Shown here one piece after another: positions 37,571-48,029 of a stretch of 64,000 bases of DNA (position 1 is the stretch's first letter; each line of letters begins with the position of its first letter). Under the pieces are notes generated by a model. The model was given only the letters and a program-made list of their open reading frames with translations. It searched no databases and was not told where the DNA came from. The position numbers and the translations under genes were made by a program. This DNA comes from Candidatus Pelagibacter sp. RS40. Lineage in GTDB: Bacteria; Pseudomonadota; Alphaproteobacteria; Pelagibacterales; Pelagibacteraceae. The stretch lies in the NCBI RefSeq assembly GCF_002101295.1, contig NZ_CP020778.1, positions 186,001 through 250,000 on the forward strand, given 5' to 3'.

Positions 37571-38491
37571 TTATAACTTTTTTAAATCCTCTAAATCATT
37601 AATTTGTATAAGTTCTGTATTTCTATTTATTCTTTTTACTAATCCTGAGAGTACTTTTCCAGGACCAATTTCTATAAATTTATTTATATTTTTGTTTATC
37701 ATATAATTGATAATTTCTCTCCATCTTACTGGTTTTTCTATTTGGCTAATCAATAATTTTTTAATTTCAAATATCTCATTAACTGGTTCTGATGTCACAT
37801 TTGAAATAATATCAATTGTTGGTGATTTAAACTCTAAATTAGATATTTCTACTTCCATTATTTTTGTTGCACTATTCATTAGTTTACAATGAAACGGGGC
37901 GCTAACTGGAAGTTTTATATTTTTTATTTTATTATTGGATAATTCTATAGAAAATTTTTCTAAATCTCTATTATTTCCACTAATCACAATTTGGCCAACT
38001 GAATTGTCATTAGCTACAAAACAACTAAAAATATCTTTATTCTTCTCTAAAATTTGATTTATTAATTCAATATCAGATCCTAAAACCGCCAACATACCAC
38101 CCTGACCTTTTGGGACAGCTGATTGCATTGCAAAGCCTCTTTTTTTTAACAATTTTATTGTTTGAGAAAACGTTAAAGAGTCTGCGCATGCTAACGCAGA
38201 ATACTCACCTAGTGAATGACCAGCAAAGTAATTTGCAGTATCAATATTAAAAGATGTTTCCCTTTTTAAAACTTGAAAAATACTATAACTTACTAGAAAT
38301 ATTGCTGGTTGAGTATTTTCGGTGAGATCAAGTTCATCTTTAGGGCCTTCTAATACTAATTTGCTTATTGAGTTATTAAGTAAATCATCTGCTTCTTTAA
38401 AAAAGGATCTTACATAATCAAAGTTATCATAGAAAGATTTTGCCATACCTGGAGACTGAGAACCTTGACCAGGAAATAAAACAGAAAACAT
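37571..38491 (-). CDS. fabD: Malonyl-CoA:ACP transacylase FabD
   Basis: A 306-residue acyltransferase. The start MFSVLFPGQGSQSPGM is canonical, the nucleophile elbow is GHSLGEYSAL near residue 92, the active histidine lies in APFHCKLM near 199, and the QIEKPVRW segment is conserved near 251. It loads malonate onto ACP. First gene of fabD-fabG-acpP-gmk, divergent from rpsF across 84 bases. Confidence 0.97.
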   Translation of the reverse strand: MFSVLFPGQGSQSPGMAKSFYDNFDYVRSFFKEADDLLNNSISKLVLEGPKDELDLTENTQPAIFLVSYSIFQVLKRETSFNIDTANYFAGHSLGEYSALACADSLTFSQTIKLLKKRGFAMQSAVPKGQGGMLAVLGSDIELINQILEKNKDIFSCFVANDNSVGQIVISGNNRDLEKFSIELSNNKIKNIKLPVSAPFHCKLMNSATKIMEVEISNLEFKSPTIDIISNVTSEPVNEIFEIKKLLISQIEKPVRWREIINYMINKNINKFIEIGPGKVLSGLVKRINRNTELIQINDLEDLKKL

Positions 38492-38575
38492 TAATTATAT
38501 AAGTAAATATTGTATTTTTAGTATTGTAATTAAAAATTAATAATAGTATATCCTCATTTTTTTAAAAGAATAAAT

Positions 38576-38932
38576 ATGAACTTTTACGAACACACAATTA
38601 TAGCTAGACAAGACACTAGTCCATCACAGTTGAAACAACTTCAAGAAAAGTACTCTAAAATAGTTGAAAAGAATGAAGGTGATATCATAAAACTTGAGAA
38701 CTGGGGATTAATGAATCTTTCATACTTAATAAAGAAAAATAAAAAAGGTAATTACTTGCATTTTAAAATAAAAGCTGATGGAAAAACTATTTCTGAACTA
38801 GAAAAAAATGAAAAAATTGACAAAAATTTACTTAGATACTTAACAGTCAAAGTGAAAAAATTCGACTTAGATACAGATTATTTCAAAAAAAATAGCGAGG
38901 ATAAAGAGGTAGATAAAAAAATTAAAAAATAA
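38576..38932 (+). CDS. rpsF: 30S ribosomal protein S6
   Basis: A 118-residue S6. It opens [18 protein letters not shown] and has [28 protein letters not shown], the typical S6 beta strands. The C-terminal 20 residues are charged. It pairs with S18 in the central domain of the 30S subunit. It leads rpsF-rpsR-rplI, overlapping rpsR by one base. No clear S6:S18 leader structure was seen in the 84-base upstream gap. Confidence 0.97.
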   Translation: MNFYEHTIIARQDTSPSQLKQLQEKYSKIVEKNEGDIIKLENWGLMNLSYLIKKNKKGNYLHFKIKADGKTISELEKNEKIDKNLLRYLTVKVKKFDLDTDYFKKNSEDKEVDKKIKK

Positions 38933-39201
38933 TGAAAAAAAGAAATAATAAAAAAAAAGGTTCACAAAGTAATTTTTCAAAATTAAGCGTTTTTCAAAAT
39001 AATAAATATAAATTTAAAAAAAAATGCCCTCTATCGGGAAAAGGTGCACCAGTCGTTGATTATAAAAATATTAAGCTGCTTAAAAGATATGTGTCTGAAA
39101 ATGGAAAAATTCTTCCATCTAGGATAACTTCAGTAAGTCAAAAAAAACAAAGAGAGTTATCTCTCTCGATTAAAAGAGCGAGAAATTTAGCGTTACTGTA
39201 A
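38932..39201 (+). CDS. rpsR: 30S ribosomal protein S18
   Basis: An 89-residue S18 with a basic N-terminal extension ([12 protein letters not shown]) and a core including [38 protein letters not shown]. It binds S6. One cysteine is present near residue 30. It overlaps rpsF and rplI by one base each, so the three are tightly coupled. Confidence 0.97.
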   Translation: MKKRNNKKKGSQSNFSKLSVFQNNKYKFKKKCPLSGKGAPVVDYKNIKLLKRYVSENGKILPSRITSVSQKKQRELSLSIKRARNLALL

Positions 39202-39659
39202 TGAAAGTTATTCTTTTAGAGAACGTCAGAAAAATAGGATCAATTGGAGAGATCATTGATGTTAAAAGAGGTTTTGCAAGAAACTATCTAATTTCAAAAA
39301 AAAAAGCCCTTTTTGCATCTAAAGAAAATATTAAAGAAGTAGAAAAAATTAAACAAGAGTTAAATAAAAAAGATCAAGATAAAAAGAAAGAGGCTAAAAG
39401 TATTTTAGAAAAAATTCAAAATAAAACTTACGAAATAAAGAAACTGAGTACCGAAAACAAAGAATTATATGGATCAGTAAAACCTACAGAGATTTCTAAG
39501 TTAATTCATGAAAAAGAAAATGTAGAAATAAATCCTTCTAATATTCAACCTTCAAAAGAAATAAAATCTTTAGGTGAATTTAAGGTTGAAATAAACCTAC
39601 ATTCTGATGTACAAACTCAAGTAACAGTTAAGGTAGTTCCTCAGGAAGAAATAAAATAA
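39201..39659 (+). CDS. rplI: 50S ribosomal protein L9
   Basis: A 152-residue L9. The N-terminal domain [30 protein letters not shown] is canonical, followed by the long charged connecting helix (about 40-80) and the C-terminal domain (ENKELYGSVKPTEISKLI, then HSDVQTQVTVKV). It overlaps rpsR by one base. A 67-base gap follows before dnaB, with no terminator-like hairpin visible. Confidence 0.97.
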   Translation: MKVILLENVRKIGSIGEIIDVKRGFARNYLISKKKALFASKENIKEVEKIKQELNKKDQDKKKEAKSILEKIQNKTYEIKKLSTENKELYGSVKPTEISKLIHEKENVEINPSNIQPSKEIKSLGEFKVEINLHSDVQTQVTVKVVPQEEIK

Positions 39660-39726
39660 TTATACATTTTTTTCCCCAGTTTTTATTAAATATTGTAAAC
39701 ATTCTATTTTTAAATAATATTTAAGA

Positions 39727-41142
39727 ATGTCTCAACCACTTAATGTTTTAAAAAGTAAACTAGAAGAACACCCAAACAATATAGAAGCTGAACAATCTGT
39801 AATTGGATCAGTGCTTTTATCAAATGAGATTTATGATGAAATAAGTTTAATAATTAAAAGTCAAAATTTTTATGATCCTATGCATCAGAAAATATTTGGT
39901 GCTATAGATAAATTAATTTCAGGTGGAATGTTGGCTAATCCAATAACTCTTAAAAATTATTTTGAAAATGAAAAAGATGAATTAAATGTGCCAGAATATC
40001 TTGTAAAAGTTACTAAATTTTCAACTTCCTCAAGGCAAGCAATTGAGTATTCAAAATTAATTTATGATCTGTTTGTAAAAAGAGAATTAATTAAAATATC
40101 AGAAAATGTAATTGATACTGCGAAACTAAATGATTTAGATAATGATGGACAAAAAATTATTGAGAATTTTGAAAAATCATTATTTGATTTAGCTGAAAAG
40201 GGCTCTTTTAGTAATTCACTTATTAAATTTGATGAAGCCATGAGACAAACAATTGAAATGGCTTCAAGCGCATATAAAAATGATGAAGGAATTGTTGGTG
40301 TGCCTACTGGTTTAACAGATCTTGATGATCGTTTAGGGGGTTTACATAAATCAGATCTAATAATAATTGCAGGAAGACCATCGATGGGTAAAACTGCATT
40401 AGCTACAAATATAGCATTCAATGCAGCAAAAAAAATACAAGATGATGGAAAAAAATCTTCAATAGCCTTTTTTTCTTTAGAAATGTCATCAGAACAACTT
40501 TCAACTAGAATTCTTGCTGAGCAATCTAGGATTAAATCCAATGACATAAGAAGAGGTAGAATATCAGAGGAACAGTTTGATAAATTTATTGAAACATCAA
40601 AAGATATATCTGAATTACCCCTATATATTGATGAAACCCCAGCAATTTCGATTGCAGCTCTAAGTAATAGAGCAAGAAGAATAAAAAGATTATATGGCCT
40701 TGATATGGTGGTTATTGATTATATTCAATTGATGAGGGCATCAAACTTCAAAGATGGAAGGGTTCAAGAAATATCAGAGATTACCCAAGGTTTAAAAGCG
40801 CTAGCAAAAGAGTTATCGGTTCCAGTTGTTGCGCTCTCTCAGTTATCTAGAGCAGTTGAAGCAAGAGATGATAAGAAACCACAATTAGCTGATTTAAGAG
40901 AGTCTGGTTCAATTGAACAGGACGCTGATGTTGTAATGTTTGTTTACAGAGAAGCATATTACTTAGAGAGAAAAGAACCAAGACCAGCAACTGTTGAACA
41001 CGCAGAATGGCAGGCAAAAATGAATGAAGTCTCAAGTTTGGCTGAAATAATTATAGGTAAACAACGTCATGGTCCAACGGGTAATATAATGCTGGAATTT
41101 GAGGCTATGTTTACTAAATTTAAAGATATTCAAAATAGCTAG
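39727..41142 (+). CDS. dnaB: Replicative DNA helicase DnaB
   Basis: A 471-residue hexameric helicase. The N-terminal domain opens PNNIEAEQSVIGSVLL near 18. The RecA-like motor has Walker A GRPSMGKTALA near 218, Walker B VVIDYIQLM near 327, and LSQLSRAVEARDDKKPQLADLRESGSIEQDAD near 367-395. It unwinds DNA at the fork. It follows rplI, as in many bacteria. No intein or insertion is present. Confidence 0.97.
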   Translation: MSQPLNVLKSKLEEHPNNIEAEQSVIGSVLLSNEIYDEISLIIKSQNFYDPMHQKIFGAIDKLISGGMLANPITLKNYFENEKDELNVPEYLVKVTKFSTSSRQAIEYSKLIYDLFVKRELIKISENVIDTAKLNDLDNDGQKIIENFEKSLFDLAEKGSFSNSLIKFDEAMRQTIEMASSAYKNDEGIVGVPTGLTDLDDRLGGLHKSDLIIIAGRPSMGKTALATNIAFNAAKKIQDDGKKSSIAFFSLEMSSEQLSTRILAEQSRIKSNDIRRGRISEEQFDKFIETSKDISELPLYIDETPAISIAALSNRARRIKRLYGLDMVVIDYIQLMRASNFKDGRVQEISEITQGLKALAKELSVPVVALSQLSRAVEARDDKKPQLADLRESGSIEQDADVVMFVYREAYYLERKEPRPATVEHAEWQAKMNEVSSLAEIIIGKQRHGPTGNIMLEFEAMFTKFKDIQNS

Positions 41143-41167
41143 TTTTAAATATATAAGCTAATACTGA

Positions 41168-43546
41168 ATGTTAGCTAATTTTTATCAAAAGAATATTATT
41201 GAAAAACCAAAATTTGTTTTTCTTTTCCTTTTAATTTTTTTAATTTTTTTTGGTTATTTCTCGAAAAATTTTAGGCTTGATGCATCATCAGATACTCTTC
41301 TTATTGAAGGTGATCCAGACCTAAAATATCTAAATGAGATATCTGAAAGATATGGGGCAAAAGAATTTTTAGTATTAACTTATACTCCAAATGGTGAAAT
41401 GATTTCATCTGAATCCATAAAAAATTTACTATCACTAAAACAAGAAATTCAAAAATTAGATTGGGTTCATAATGTTATCACCCTTTTAGACATACCTCTT
41501 CTTAATAGCACTGATCAACCTCTTTTGGAAAGATTAAAAAATTTTAAATCATTAAAAGATAATGATGTTGATAAAATCAGAGGTTTTCAAGAAATAAAAA
41601 ATAGTCCTGTATTTAGAAATTTTGTAATAAGTGAAGATGGGAAAACTAGCGGAATAATTGTTTATCTAAAACCCAGGGAAAAAAACAAAGAATTTAAAAA
41701 CAAGCAAGAGCTAGAAAAATATAAAGATCAGATCAAAAAACAAAATCATGAAAATATTTTAGAGATCAGAGAAGTAATAAAAAATTTTAATAATATTGGT
41801 AAAATTCATTTGGGCGGTATTCCCATGATTGCAGATGATATGATGACGTTTATAAAAAACGATATCATTGTATTTGGACTTGGAGTATTAATTTTTATTA
41901 TAGCAACACTCTGGTTTGTCTTTAGAAAATTAATTTGGATTATAGTGCCTATAAGCAGTTGTTTTTTTTCTGTGGTAATTATGATGGGGCTTTTAGGTTT
42001 AGTTGGATGGAAAGTTACAGTTATATCCTCAAACTTTATAGCTATGATGCTAATCCTTACAATGGCAATGAATATTCATATGAGTACTCGATTTCTTCAA
42101 CTCTCAAAAAAATTTCCAAAAAAAACAAAAACTAGTATCCTATTAATGACTACAAGTAATATGTATTGGCCTATACTTTATACTGTTCTTACAACTATTT
42201 GCGCTTTCTTATCTTTAATTTTTAGTGAAATTAAACCAATCATTGATTTTGGTTGGATGATGACAATGGGATTGCTTACGTCTTTTATAATCACATTTAC
42301 ACTACTACCAACTTTGTTAAATTTTATTGAAAGCTCAAATATCAATATAAAAAAGGATCAAAGGTCAAAATTTACATATTTTCTTGGTAATTTTGCAATT
42401 GATAGAAAAAATATTATTTTTGGAACAACTGTACTTGTTATTATTTTAAGTGTTGCTGGTATTTCAAAATTAGAGGTAGAAAATAGTTTCATCAATTACT
42501 TCAATAAAAATACCGAAATTTATAAAGGCATGAAATTAATTGATGAAAAGTTAGGTGGCACTACTCCTTTGGAGGTAATACTTAAGTTTCCAAAAAATAA
42601 AGAGGAAAAGTCTGATGATGATTTTGAAGATGATTGGGGTGATGAAGAGCAAAATAATGACAAATATTGGTTTACTAAAGATAAAATTGATAAAATTAAT
42701 AATGTACATAACTATTTAGACAGCTTAGAGCCAGTAGGCAAAGTACTTTCTTTTTCCTCTATAATTAAAGTTGCAACTCAACTAAATAACAACAAGCCAT
42801 TAGGGACACTAGAAATGGGTGTATTGTATTCAAAAATTCCTGATACAATTAAAAAAGAAATAGTTGATCCTTATATTTCAATAAAAGACTCAGAGGCACG
42901 AATAAGTTTAAGAATAAAAGATTCTTTAGAAGATTTAAGAAGGAATGACTTAATTAATCAAATTAATTTCGATTTAGAAAATAAACTAGGACTTAAAAAA
43001 GATGAATTTAAATTGGGAGGTGTTCTAATTTTATTTAATAACTTGTTACAAAGTTTATTTAAATCTCAAATATTAACTCTTGGTTTTGTTATGGTTGGGA
43101 TATTTATTATGTTCATTATTTTATTTAGAAATATCAAATTATCCTTAATTGGGGTTGTTCCAAATTTTATAGCTGCTTTTTTTATTTTAGGAATTATTGG
43201 ATTGGCAGGTATACCATTGGATATGATGACAATTACTATTGCTGCAATAACTATTGGTATTGCTGTTGATAACAGTATTCATTATATCTATAGATTTAAG
43301 GAAGAATTTGCCAAAATTAAAGATTACGACAAAACTCTTCGAGTTTGTCACTCAACTGTAGGGGTTGCCATATTAAATACCTCAATTACAATTGTGTTTG
43401 GATTTTCTATTTTAGTATTATCAAATTTTATTCCAACTATTTATTTCGGTATATTTACAGGTATTGCAATGTTATTGGCGATGATATCTGTACTAACTCT
43501 CCTTCCGTCTTTATTATTAGTTATTAAACCATTTTCAATTAAGTGA
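41168..43546 (+). CDS. MMPL-type RND superfamily exporter
   Basis: A 792-residue RND/MMPL permease (COG1033-like). The N-terminal helix lies near 15-33 and a first periplasmic domain about 40-225. It is followed by five helices with the GLLGLVGWKVTVISSNFIAMMLILTMAMNIHM segment. A second half repeats this layout with GLAGIPLDMMTITIAAITIGIAVDNSIHYIYRF. An acidic insert (about 478-500, Asp/Glu-rich with Trp) lies in the second periplasmic loop. The substrate is unknown; hydrophobic compounds are typical for the family. Its stop overlaps the cvpA GTG start as GTGA. Confidence 0.88.
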   Translation: MLANFYQKNIIEKPKFVFLFLLIFLIFFGYFSKNFRLDASSDTLLIEGDPDLKYLNEISERYGAKEFLVLTYTPNGEMISSESIKNLLSLKQEIQKLDWVHNVITLLDIPLLNSTDQPLLERLKNFKSLKDNDVDKIRGFQEIKNSPVFRNFVISEDGKTSGIIVYLKPREKNKEFKNKQELEKYKDQIKKQNHENILEIREVIKNFNNIGKIHLGGIPMIADDMMTFIKNDIIVFGLGVLIFIIATLWFVFRKLIWIIVPISSCFFSVVIMMGLLGLVGWKVTVISSNFIAMMLILTMAMNIHMSTRFLQLSKKFPKKTKTSILLMTTSNMYWPILYTVLTTICAFLSLIFSEIKPIIDFGWMMTMGLLTSFIITFTLLPTLLNFIESSNINIKKDQRSKFTYFLGNFAIDRKNIIFGTTVLVIILSVAGISKLEVENSFINYFNKNTEIYKGMKLIDEKLGGTTPLEVILKFPKNKEEKSDDDFEDDWGDEEQNNDKYWFTKDKIDKINNVHNYLDSLEPVGKVLSFSSIIKVATQLNNNKPLGTLEMGVLYSKIPDTIKKEIVDPYISIKDSEARISLRIKDSLEDLRRNDLINQINFDLENKLGLKKDEFKLGGVLILFNNLLQSLFKSQILTLGFVMVGIFIMFIILFRNIKLSLIGVVPNFIAAFFILGIIGLAGIPLDMMTITIAAITIGIAVDNSIHYIYRFKEEFAKIKDYDKTLRVCHSTVGVAILNTSITIVFGFSILVLSNFIPTIYFGIFTGIAMLLAMISVLTLLPSLLLVIKPFSIK

Positions 43547-44088
43547 TTGATCATATTCAAGATATTTTAGAAAAAATTACTGTATTTGATTACTCTTATA
43601 TAATTTTAACAATTTTGTTAATGATTAGAGGGGCTTTTAAAGGATTTGTATTATCAATTCTATCAGCAGCAAAATGGGTATTGGCATATGTTTTAACAAT
43701 TTTTATGTTTCCAAAAGTCAAACCCCATGTAGAAAATATTTTAGACAACGAATATGTATTAGATGTAATTTTGGGAGTTAGCTTATTTGTATTAATAATT
43801 TTCTTAATATTGATGATTAATAAAGCAATAAGTAAAGCTGTAACCTATTCAGGTATTGGAACAATAGATAAATTTTTTGGTTTGATATTTGGAATCGTTA
43901 AATCCTATGTAGTTGTAGTTTGTTTATTTACAGCTGCTAATATTGTTTATAATTATGAAAAATGGCCTTTAAACTTGAGGGATTCGTTTACGTTTCCAAT
44001 GGTTGAAAAAGGTAGTAAGTACCTTATAAAAGAATTTCCCAATGAAAAAGAATATCAAGACGCTAAAGAAAAAGTTCAGGATATATAG
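43543..44088 (+). CDS. cvpA: CvpA family membrane protein
   Basis: A 181-residue membrane protein with four helices (near 17-35, 45-62, 77-97, 117-140) and the family motifs RGAFKGFVLSILSAAKWVLAYV and GTIDKFFGLIFGIVKSY. It starts at GTG 43543 (GTGA overlap with the MMPL gene). CvpA is linked to envelope function and colicin V production in E. coli, where it also precedes purF. The molecular role is unsettled. It overlaps purF by 47 bases. Confidence 0.9.
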   Translation: MIDHIQDILEKITVFDYSYIILTILLMIRGAFKGFVLSILSAAKWVLAYVLTIFMFPKVKPHVENILDNEYVLDVILGVSLFVLIIFLILMINKAISKAVTYSGIGTIDKFFGLIFGIVKSYVVVVCLFTAANIVYNYEKWPLNLRDSFTFPMVEKGSKYLIKEFPNEKEYQDAKEKVQDI

Positions 44089-45523
44089 TCCAAAAATCAA
44101 GGAAGAGTGCGGTGTTTTTGGAATAAGCAACTCTTCAGACGCATCTACCTTAACAGCTTTAGGTTTACATGCTCTGCAACACAGAGGTCAAGAAGGATGT
44201 GGGATTGTTTCATTTGATGGAGAAAAATATCATTCGGAAAAAAGGTTTGGTCTTGTAGGAGACAATTTTAATGATGAAAAAGTATTAAAAAATTTACCAG
44301 GAAAATTTGCAATTGGGCATAATAGATATTCAACAACAGGAGGAACTGCTTTAAGAAATGTACAGCCATTCTTTGCAGATACAAATTCTGGAGGAATTGG
44401 TGTAGCTCACAATGGAAATTTAACTAATGCTATAACCTTAAGAAATAAAATGGTTGAGGAAGGATCAATCTTTTACACAACTTCTGACACTGAAACTATT
44501 GTTAAACTAATTGCTAAATCAAAAAGAGGTAGAACAATTGATAAAATAATCGATGCTATATTCCAAATTCAAGGAGGATATGCTTTGGTTATGATGACTC
44601 AAAACAGCTTAATAGGAGTTAGAGATCCACTTGGTATTCGTCCTCTCGTTATTGGAAAGTTAAAAAATTCCTATGTTTTTACTTCAGAGACATGTGCTTT
44701 GGATATCATAGGTGCAAAATTTATAAGAGAAGTTGAAAATGGAGAAATTGTTTACGTTGAAAATGATGAGTTACAAAGTTTAAAACCCTTTCCACCAAAA
44801 AAAGTAAGGCCTTGTATTTTTGAATACATTTATTTTTCAAGACCCGATAGTATTTTAGGTGGGAAAACTGCTTATGAGTATAGAAAAAATTTTGGCGCGC
44901 AATTAGCTAAAGAGGATACTTTTGATGCTGATTTGGTTGTGCCGGTGCCAGATTCTGGAAATGCTGCAGCACTAGGTTATGCTCAAGAAAAAAAAGTAAA
45001 ATTTGATTTAGGTCTTATTAGGAACCACTATGTTGGACGAACATTTATTGAGCCCTCTCAGCAAATTAGAAGCCTTGGAGTAAAATTAAAATTAAATGCT
45101 AACCTATCAGTAATTAAAAATAAAAAAATAATATTAATAGATGACTCGCTTGTCAGAGGAACGACCTCATATAAAATAGTTAAGATGTTATATGATGCTG
45201 GAGCTAAAGAAGTACATGTTAGAATTGCTAGTCCTGAAATCAAATATCCTGATTTTTATGGTGTAGATACCCCTACAAAGAAAGAACTATTGGCCGCTAA
45301 CAAAACTGTAGATGAAATAAAAGAATTTATAAGTGCACAAAGTTTGAAATTTTTAAGTTTAGACGGGCTGTATAAAGCCATGGGATTTGAAAAAAGAAAT
45401 GATAACTATCCTCAATTAACAGATCACTATTTTACTGGTGATTATCCAGTAAAAATAATTGACGAATTAGGTGGGGATAAAGTTACTCAATTATCACTCT
45501 TAAGTACTGGTTCAAATAACTGA
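44042..45523 (+). CDS. purF: Amidophosphoribosyltransferase PurF
   Basis: A 493-residue PurF, first committed enzyme of purine synthesis. The N-terminal glutaminase nucleophile is Cys23 (EECGVFGIS), which implies removal of a 22-residue basic propeptide. The phosphoribosyl site is IILIDDSLVRGTTSYKIVKML near 360. HNRYSTTGG and HNGNLTNA are the glutaminase signatures. The only plausible initiator is ATG 44042, inside the cvpA end (47-base overlap). It shares one base with the HD-domain gene. Confidence 0.96.
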   Translation: MKKNIKTLKKKFRIYSPKIKEECGVFGISNSSDASTLTALGLHALQHRGQEGCGIVSFDGEKYHSEKRFGLVGDNFNDEKVLKNLPGKFAIGHNRYSTTGGTALRNVQPFFADTNSGGIGVAHNGNLTNAITLRNKMVEEGSIFYTTSDTETIVKLIAKSKRGRTIDKIIDAIFQIQGGYALVMMTQNSLIGVRDPLGIRPLVIGKLKNSYVFTSETCALDIIGAKFIREVENGEIVYVENDELQSLKPFPPKKVRPCIFEYIYFSRPDSILGGKTAYEYRKNFGAQLAKEDTFDADLVVPVPDSGNAAALGYAQEKKVKFDLGLIRNHYVGRTFIEPSQQIRSLGVKLKLNANLSVIKNKKIILIDDSLVRGTTSYKIVKMLYDAGAKEVHVRIASPEIKYPDFYGVDTPTKKELLAANKTVDEIKEFISAQSLKFLSLDGLYKAMGFEKRNDNYPQLTDHYFTGDYPVKIIDELGGDKVTQLSLLSTGSNN

Positions 45524-46080
45524 TGAAAAAAGTAAGTTTTACTGAAATGAAGCATGGAACCAAAGAGGATTATGCTCTTTTAGACAAACACGAAAAAGAA
45601 TATGAAAGAAAAACTGCTGATAGAATTTTAAACTATCTTTCAAAACTAGATAGCACACTTGAAGGATATAAAGTTTCAAGATTAGAACATTCTTTACAAT
45701 CAGCGACTAGAGCATTTAAGAATGGAGAGAGCGAGGAAATGGTTGTTGCAACTCTATTGCATGATATTGGAGATGAACTAGCTCCGATGAATCACTCGCA
45801 GTATGCTGCATCAATATTAAGACCTTATGTATCTGAAAAAACTCATTGGATCATTGAAAAACATGGTTTGTTTCAAACTTATTATTCAGCAGAACATTTG
45901 GGTGGAGATAAAAATGCTAGAGATAGATATAAAGATCATAAATATTATCAAGCAACTGTTGATTTTTGCGAGAATTACGATCAATGTTCTTTTGATCCAG
46001 ATTACAAGTCAATGACATTAAAAGAATTTGAACCTATGGTAAGGAAAATTTTCGCAAGAAATCCTTTCTATCATCATTAA
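45523..46080 (+). CDS. HD-domain protein, PhnZ / inositol-oxygenase-like
   Basis: A 185-residue cytoplasmic HD-superfamily protein. Candidate metal ligands are His56 (RLEHSLQSA), His80-Asp81 ([11 protein letters not shown]), His91 (NHSQYAA), His114 ([10 protein letters not shown]) and Asp147 ([10 protein letters not shown]). Six ligands with an early EHSLQSA histidine are a pattern of the diiron HD oxygenases (PhnZ, myo-inositol oxygenase) rather than of simple HD phosphohydrolases. Substrate unknown. It is coupled to purF by a one-base overlap and followed ten bases later by the DUF255 gene. A phosphohydrolase role remains possible. Confidence 0.65.
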   Translation: MKKVSFTEMKHGTKEDYALLDKHEKEYERKTADRILNYLSKLDSTLEGYKVSRLEHSLQSATRAFKNGESEEMVVATLLHDIGDELAPMNHSQYAASILRPYVSEKTHWIIEKHGLFQTYYSAEHLGGDKNARDRYKDHKYYQATVDFCENYDQCSFDPDYKSMTLKEFEPMVRKIFARNPFYHH

Positions 46081-46090
46081 AATCTTAAAT

Positions 46091-48028
46091 ATGACTAATC
46101 GACTTGCCTATGAGAAAAGTCCTTATCTTAAACAACACGAAAATAATCCTGTTGATTGGCATCCTTGGAAAAGTGAAACTTTAAAATTAGCTAAAGATGA
46201 AAAAAAACCAATTTTTTTAAGTGTTGGTTATGCCAGTTGTCATTGGTGCCATGTTATGGCTCATGAAAGTTTTGAAGATGAAGAAACGGCAAAAATAATG
46301 AATGAAAAATTTATAAATATCAAAGTTGATAGAGAAGAAAGACCAGATCTTGATTATGTTTTTCAGAGAAGCTTATCAATTTTAACTGGTACACAAGGGG
46401 GCTGGCCTCTTTCAATGTTTTTAGATGAAAATGGTGTTCCTTTTACAGGAGGTACTTACTTTCCTCCAAAAGAAATGCAAGGAAGACCTGATTTTAGAAA
46501 AGTTTTAAATAATGTTTCAGATGTTTATAGAGATAATAGAGAGAAAATAATCGCTCAAGCTTCACAAATGCAGGATATTTTTTCTAAAATTAATCAAAGA
46601 TCTGCGGTTTTAAATCAACCTCTTTTACCTTTTGTAGATAAAATTATTTCATATTTAGATGAGGAACATGGGAGTTTCAAAGGTGCTCCAAAATTTCCTC
46701 AATTTTATTTATTTGATGCTATGTTTTATTTCTATTTAAAAACTAATGATGAAAAATATCTTAAACCAGTGGAAACATTGCTAAAAAATATTTGTTCAAA
46801 AGGAATTTACGATCAATTAATCGGTGGCATAGCCAGATATACAGTTGATGATAAGTGGATCATTCCACATTTTGAAAAAATGCTCTATGATAACATTCAG
46901 TTTATAAGCCTTTTATCAAAATTTTATCAAAGCACAAAATCTGATTACTTTAAAAGTAAATTAATTCAAACAATAAACTATATAAATACAGAATTTGTAA
47001 ATGACATTGGATTATATGGGTCAGCATATGATGCTGATAGTGAAGGTGTGGAGGGAAAATTTTATACATGGTCTTTCGATGAACTTAACAAGATTTTACA
47101 AACTAATTTAAATATATTTGCAAAAAAATACTTAGTAACTAATGAAGGTAATTTTGAGGGAAAAAATATTCTTGTTGAGCAAAATAATGATTTGGATGAA
47201 AAAGAACAAGAAATTATTGAAAGAGCAGAGAAAGATCTAATTCTAATAAGAAACAAAAGAGTTAAACCATTATTTGATGATAAATCTCAAACAGATCAAA
47301 ACGCATTTTTGATAACAGCTTTATTAAATGCGTCTGTTGTTTTAGAGGATGAGAATATTAAGGAAATTGCTTTTCAAAAGTTCAAAATACTTAAAGAAAA
47401 AATGTCAGACAAATTATTTCATTGTTATCAGTCAGAGGAAATTGATGTTTTTCTAGAAGATTATGTTTTTTATTCAAAATTATTATTAAATTTGTACGAA
47501 ATTGAGGGAAAAAAAGAATATTTAGATGAAGCTTCCAAAATAATGATTGAAGCATGGAATATGTTTTATGACGACAAATCAAAACTACTTCAAAAAAATC
47601 CTATCAAAATAAATGATCTTTTCGTTAGTCCCGTTGATTTAAATGATAATAATATACCTAATGGTAATAGTGTTTATTTAACCCAAATAAATAAATTATA
47701 TTACATAACAAATGATAAACACTGGTCTGAAAAATCACGTACACTTCAACAATCATTTCACCAAGTTTTAAACTCAAATTTTTCACAAATGTTTAGCTTT
47801 GTTAAAGCTTTAGATATGTATCACGAAACTATTTCATTTACATTTTATGGCGACAACAAAGAGATAAAAGATTATTTATTAAAAAACTATTTTGATAGAG
47901 CTATATTTATATACAACACAGAAAATAACTCTGATTCAGGTGTTGTAATTTGTAAAAATCAGACATGTTCAAACAAAATATCTAGTATTAATGAGATAAA
48001 TGATTATTTAAAAGGTATAAGTAATTAA
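46091..48028 (+). CDS. DUF255 thioredoxin-domain protein (YyaL / SPATA20 type)
   Basis: A 645-residue protein. The start [24 protein letters not shown] and the thioredoxin-like active site [10 protein letters not shown] (near 54-63) are diagnostic for the DUF255/YyaL family. The rest is an alpha/alpha-barrel with [24 protein letters not shown] and [17 protein letters not shown]. The biochemical function is unknown; a redox or glycan-epimerase-like role has been suggested by fold. It lies directly before gshA (one-base gap), next to glutathione synthesis. Confidence 0.88.
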   Translation: MTNRLAYEKSPYLKQHENNPVDWHPWKSETLKLAKDEKKPIFLSVGYASCHWCHVMAHESFEDEETAKIMNEKFINIKVDREERPDLDYVFQRSLSILTGTQGGWPLSMFLDENGVPFTGGTYFPPKEMQGRPDFRKVLNNVSDVYRDNREKIIAQASQMQDIFSKINQRSAVLNQPLLPFVDKIISYLDEEHGSFKGAPKFPQFYLFDAMFYFYLKTNDEKYLKPVETLLKNICSKGIYDQLIGGIARYTVDDKWIIPHFEKMLYDNIQFISLLSKFYQSTKSDYFKSKLIQTINYINTEFVNDIGLYGSAYDADSEGVEGKFYTWSFDELNKILQTNLNIFAKKYLVTNEGNFEGKNILVEQNNDLDEKEQEIIERAEKDLILIRNKRVKPLFDDKSQTDQNAFLITALLNASVVLEDENIKEIAFQKFKILKEKMSDKLFHCYQSEEIDVFLEDYVFYSKLLLNLYEIEGKKEYLDEASKIMIEAWNMFYDDKSKLLQKNPIKINDLFVSPVDLNDNNIPNGNSVYLTQINKLYYITNDKHWSEKSRTLQQSFHQVLNSNFSQMFSFVKALDMYHETISFTFYGDNKEIKDYLLKNYFDRAIFIYNTENNSDSGVVICKNQTCSNKISSINEINDYLKGISN

Positions 48029-48029
48029 A

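Noticed and set aside
38492..38575. A ribosomal-protein leader upstream of rpsF
   Set aside because: The gap is very AT-rich, with no stem-loop or S6:S18-type motif that I could support.
40062..40547. A 161-residue frame on the minus strand
   Set aside because: It lies entirely within dnaB on the opposite strand and has no recognisable motif; dnaB is complete and conserved.
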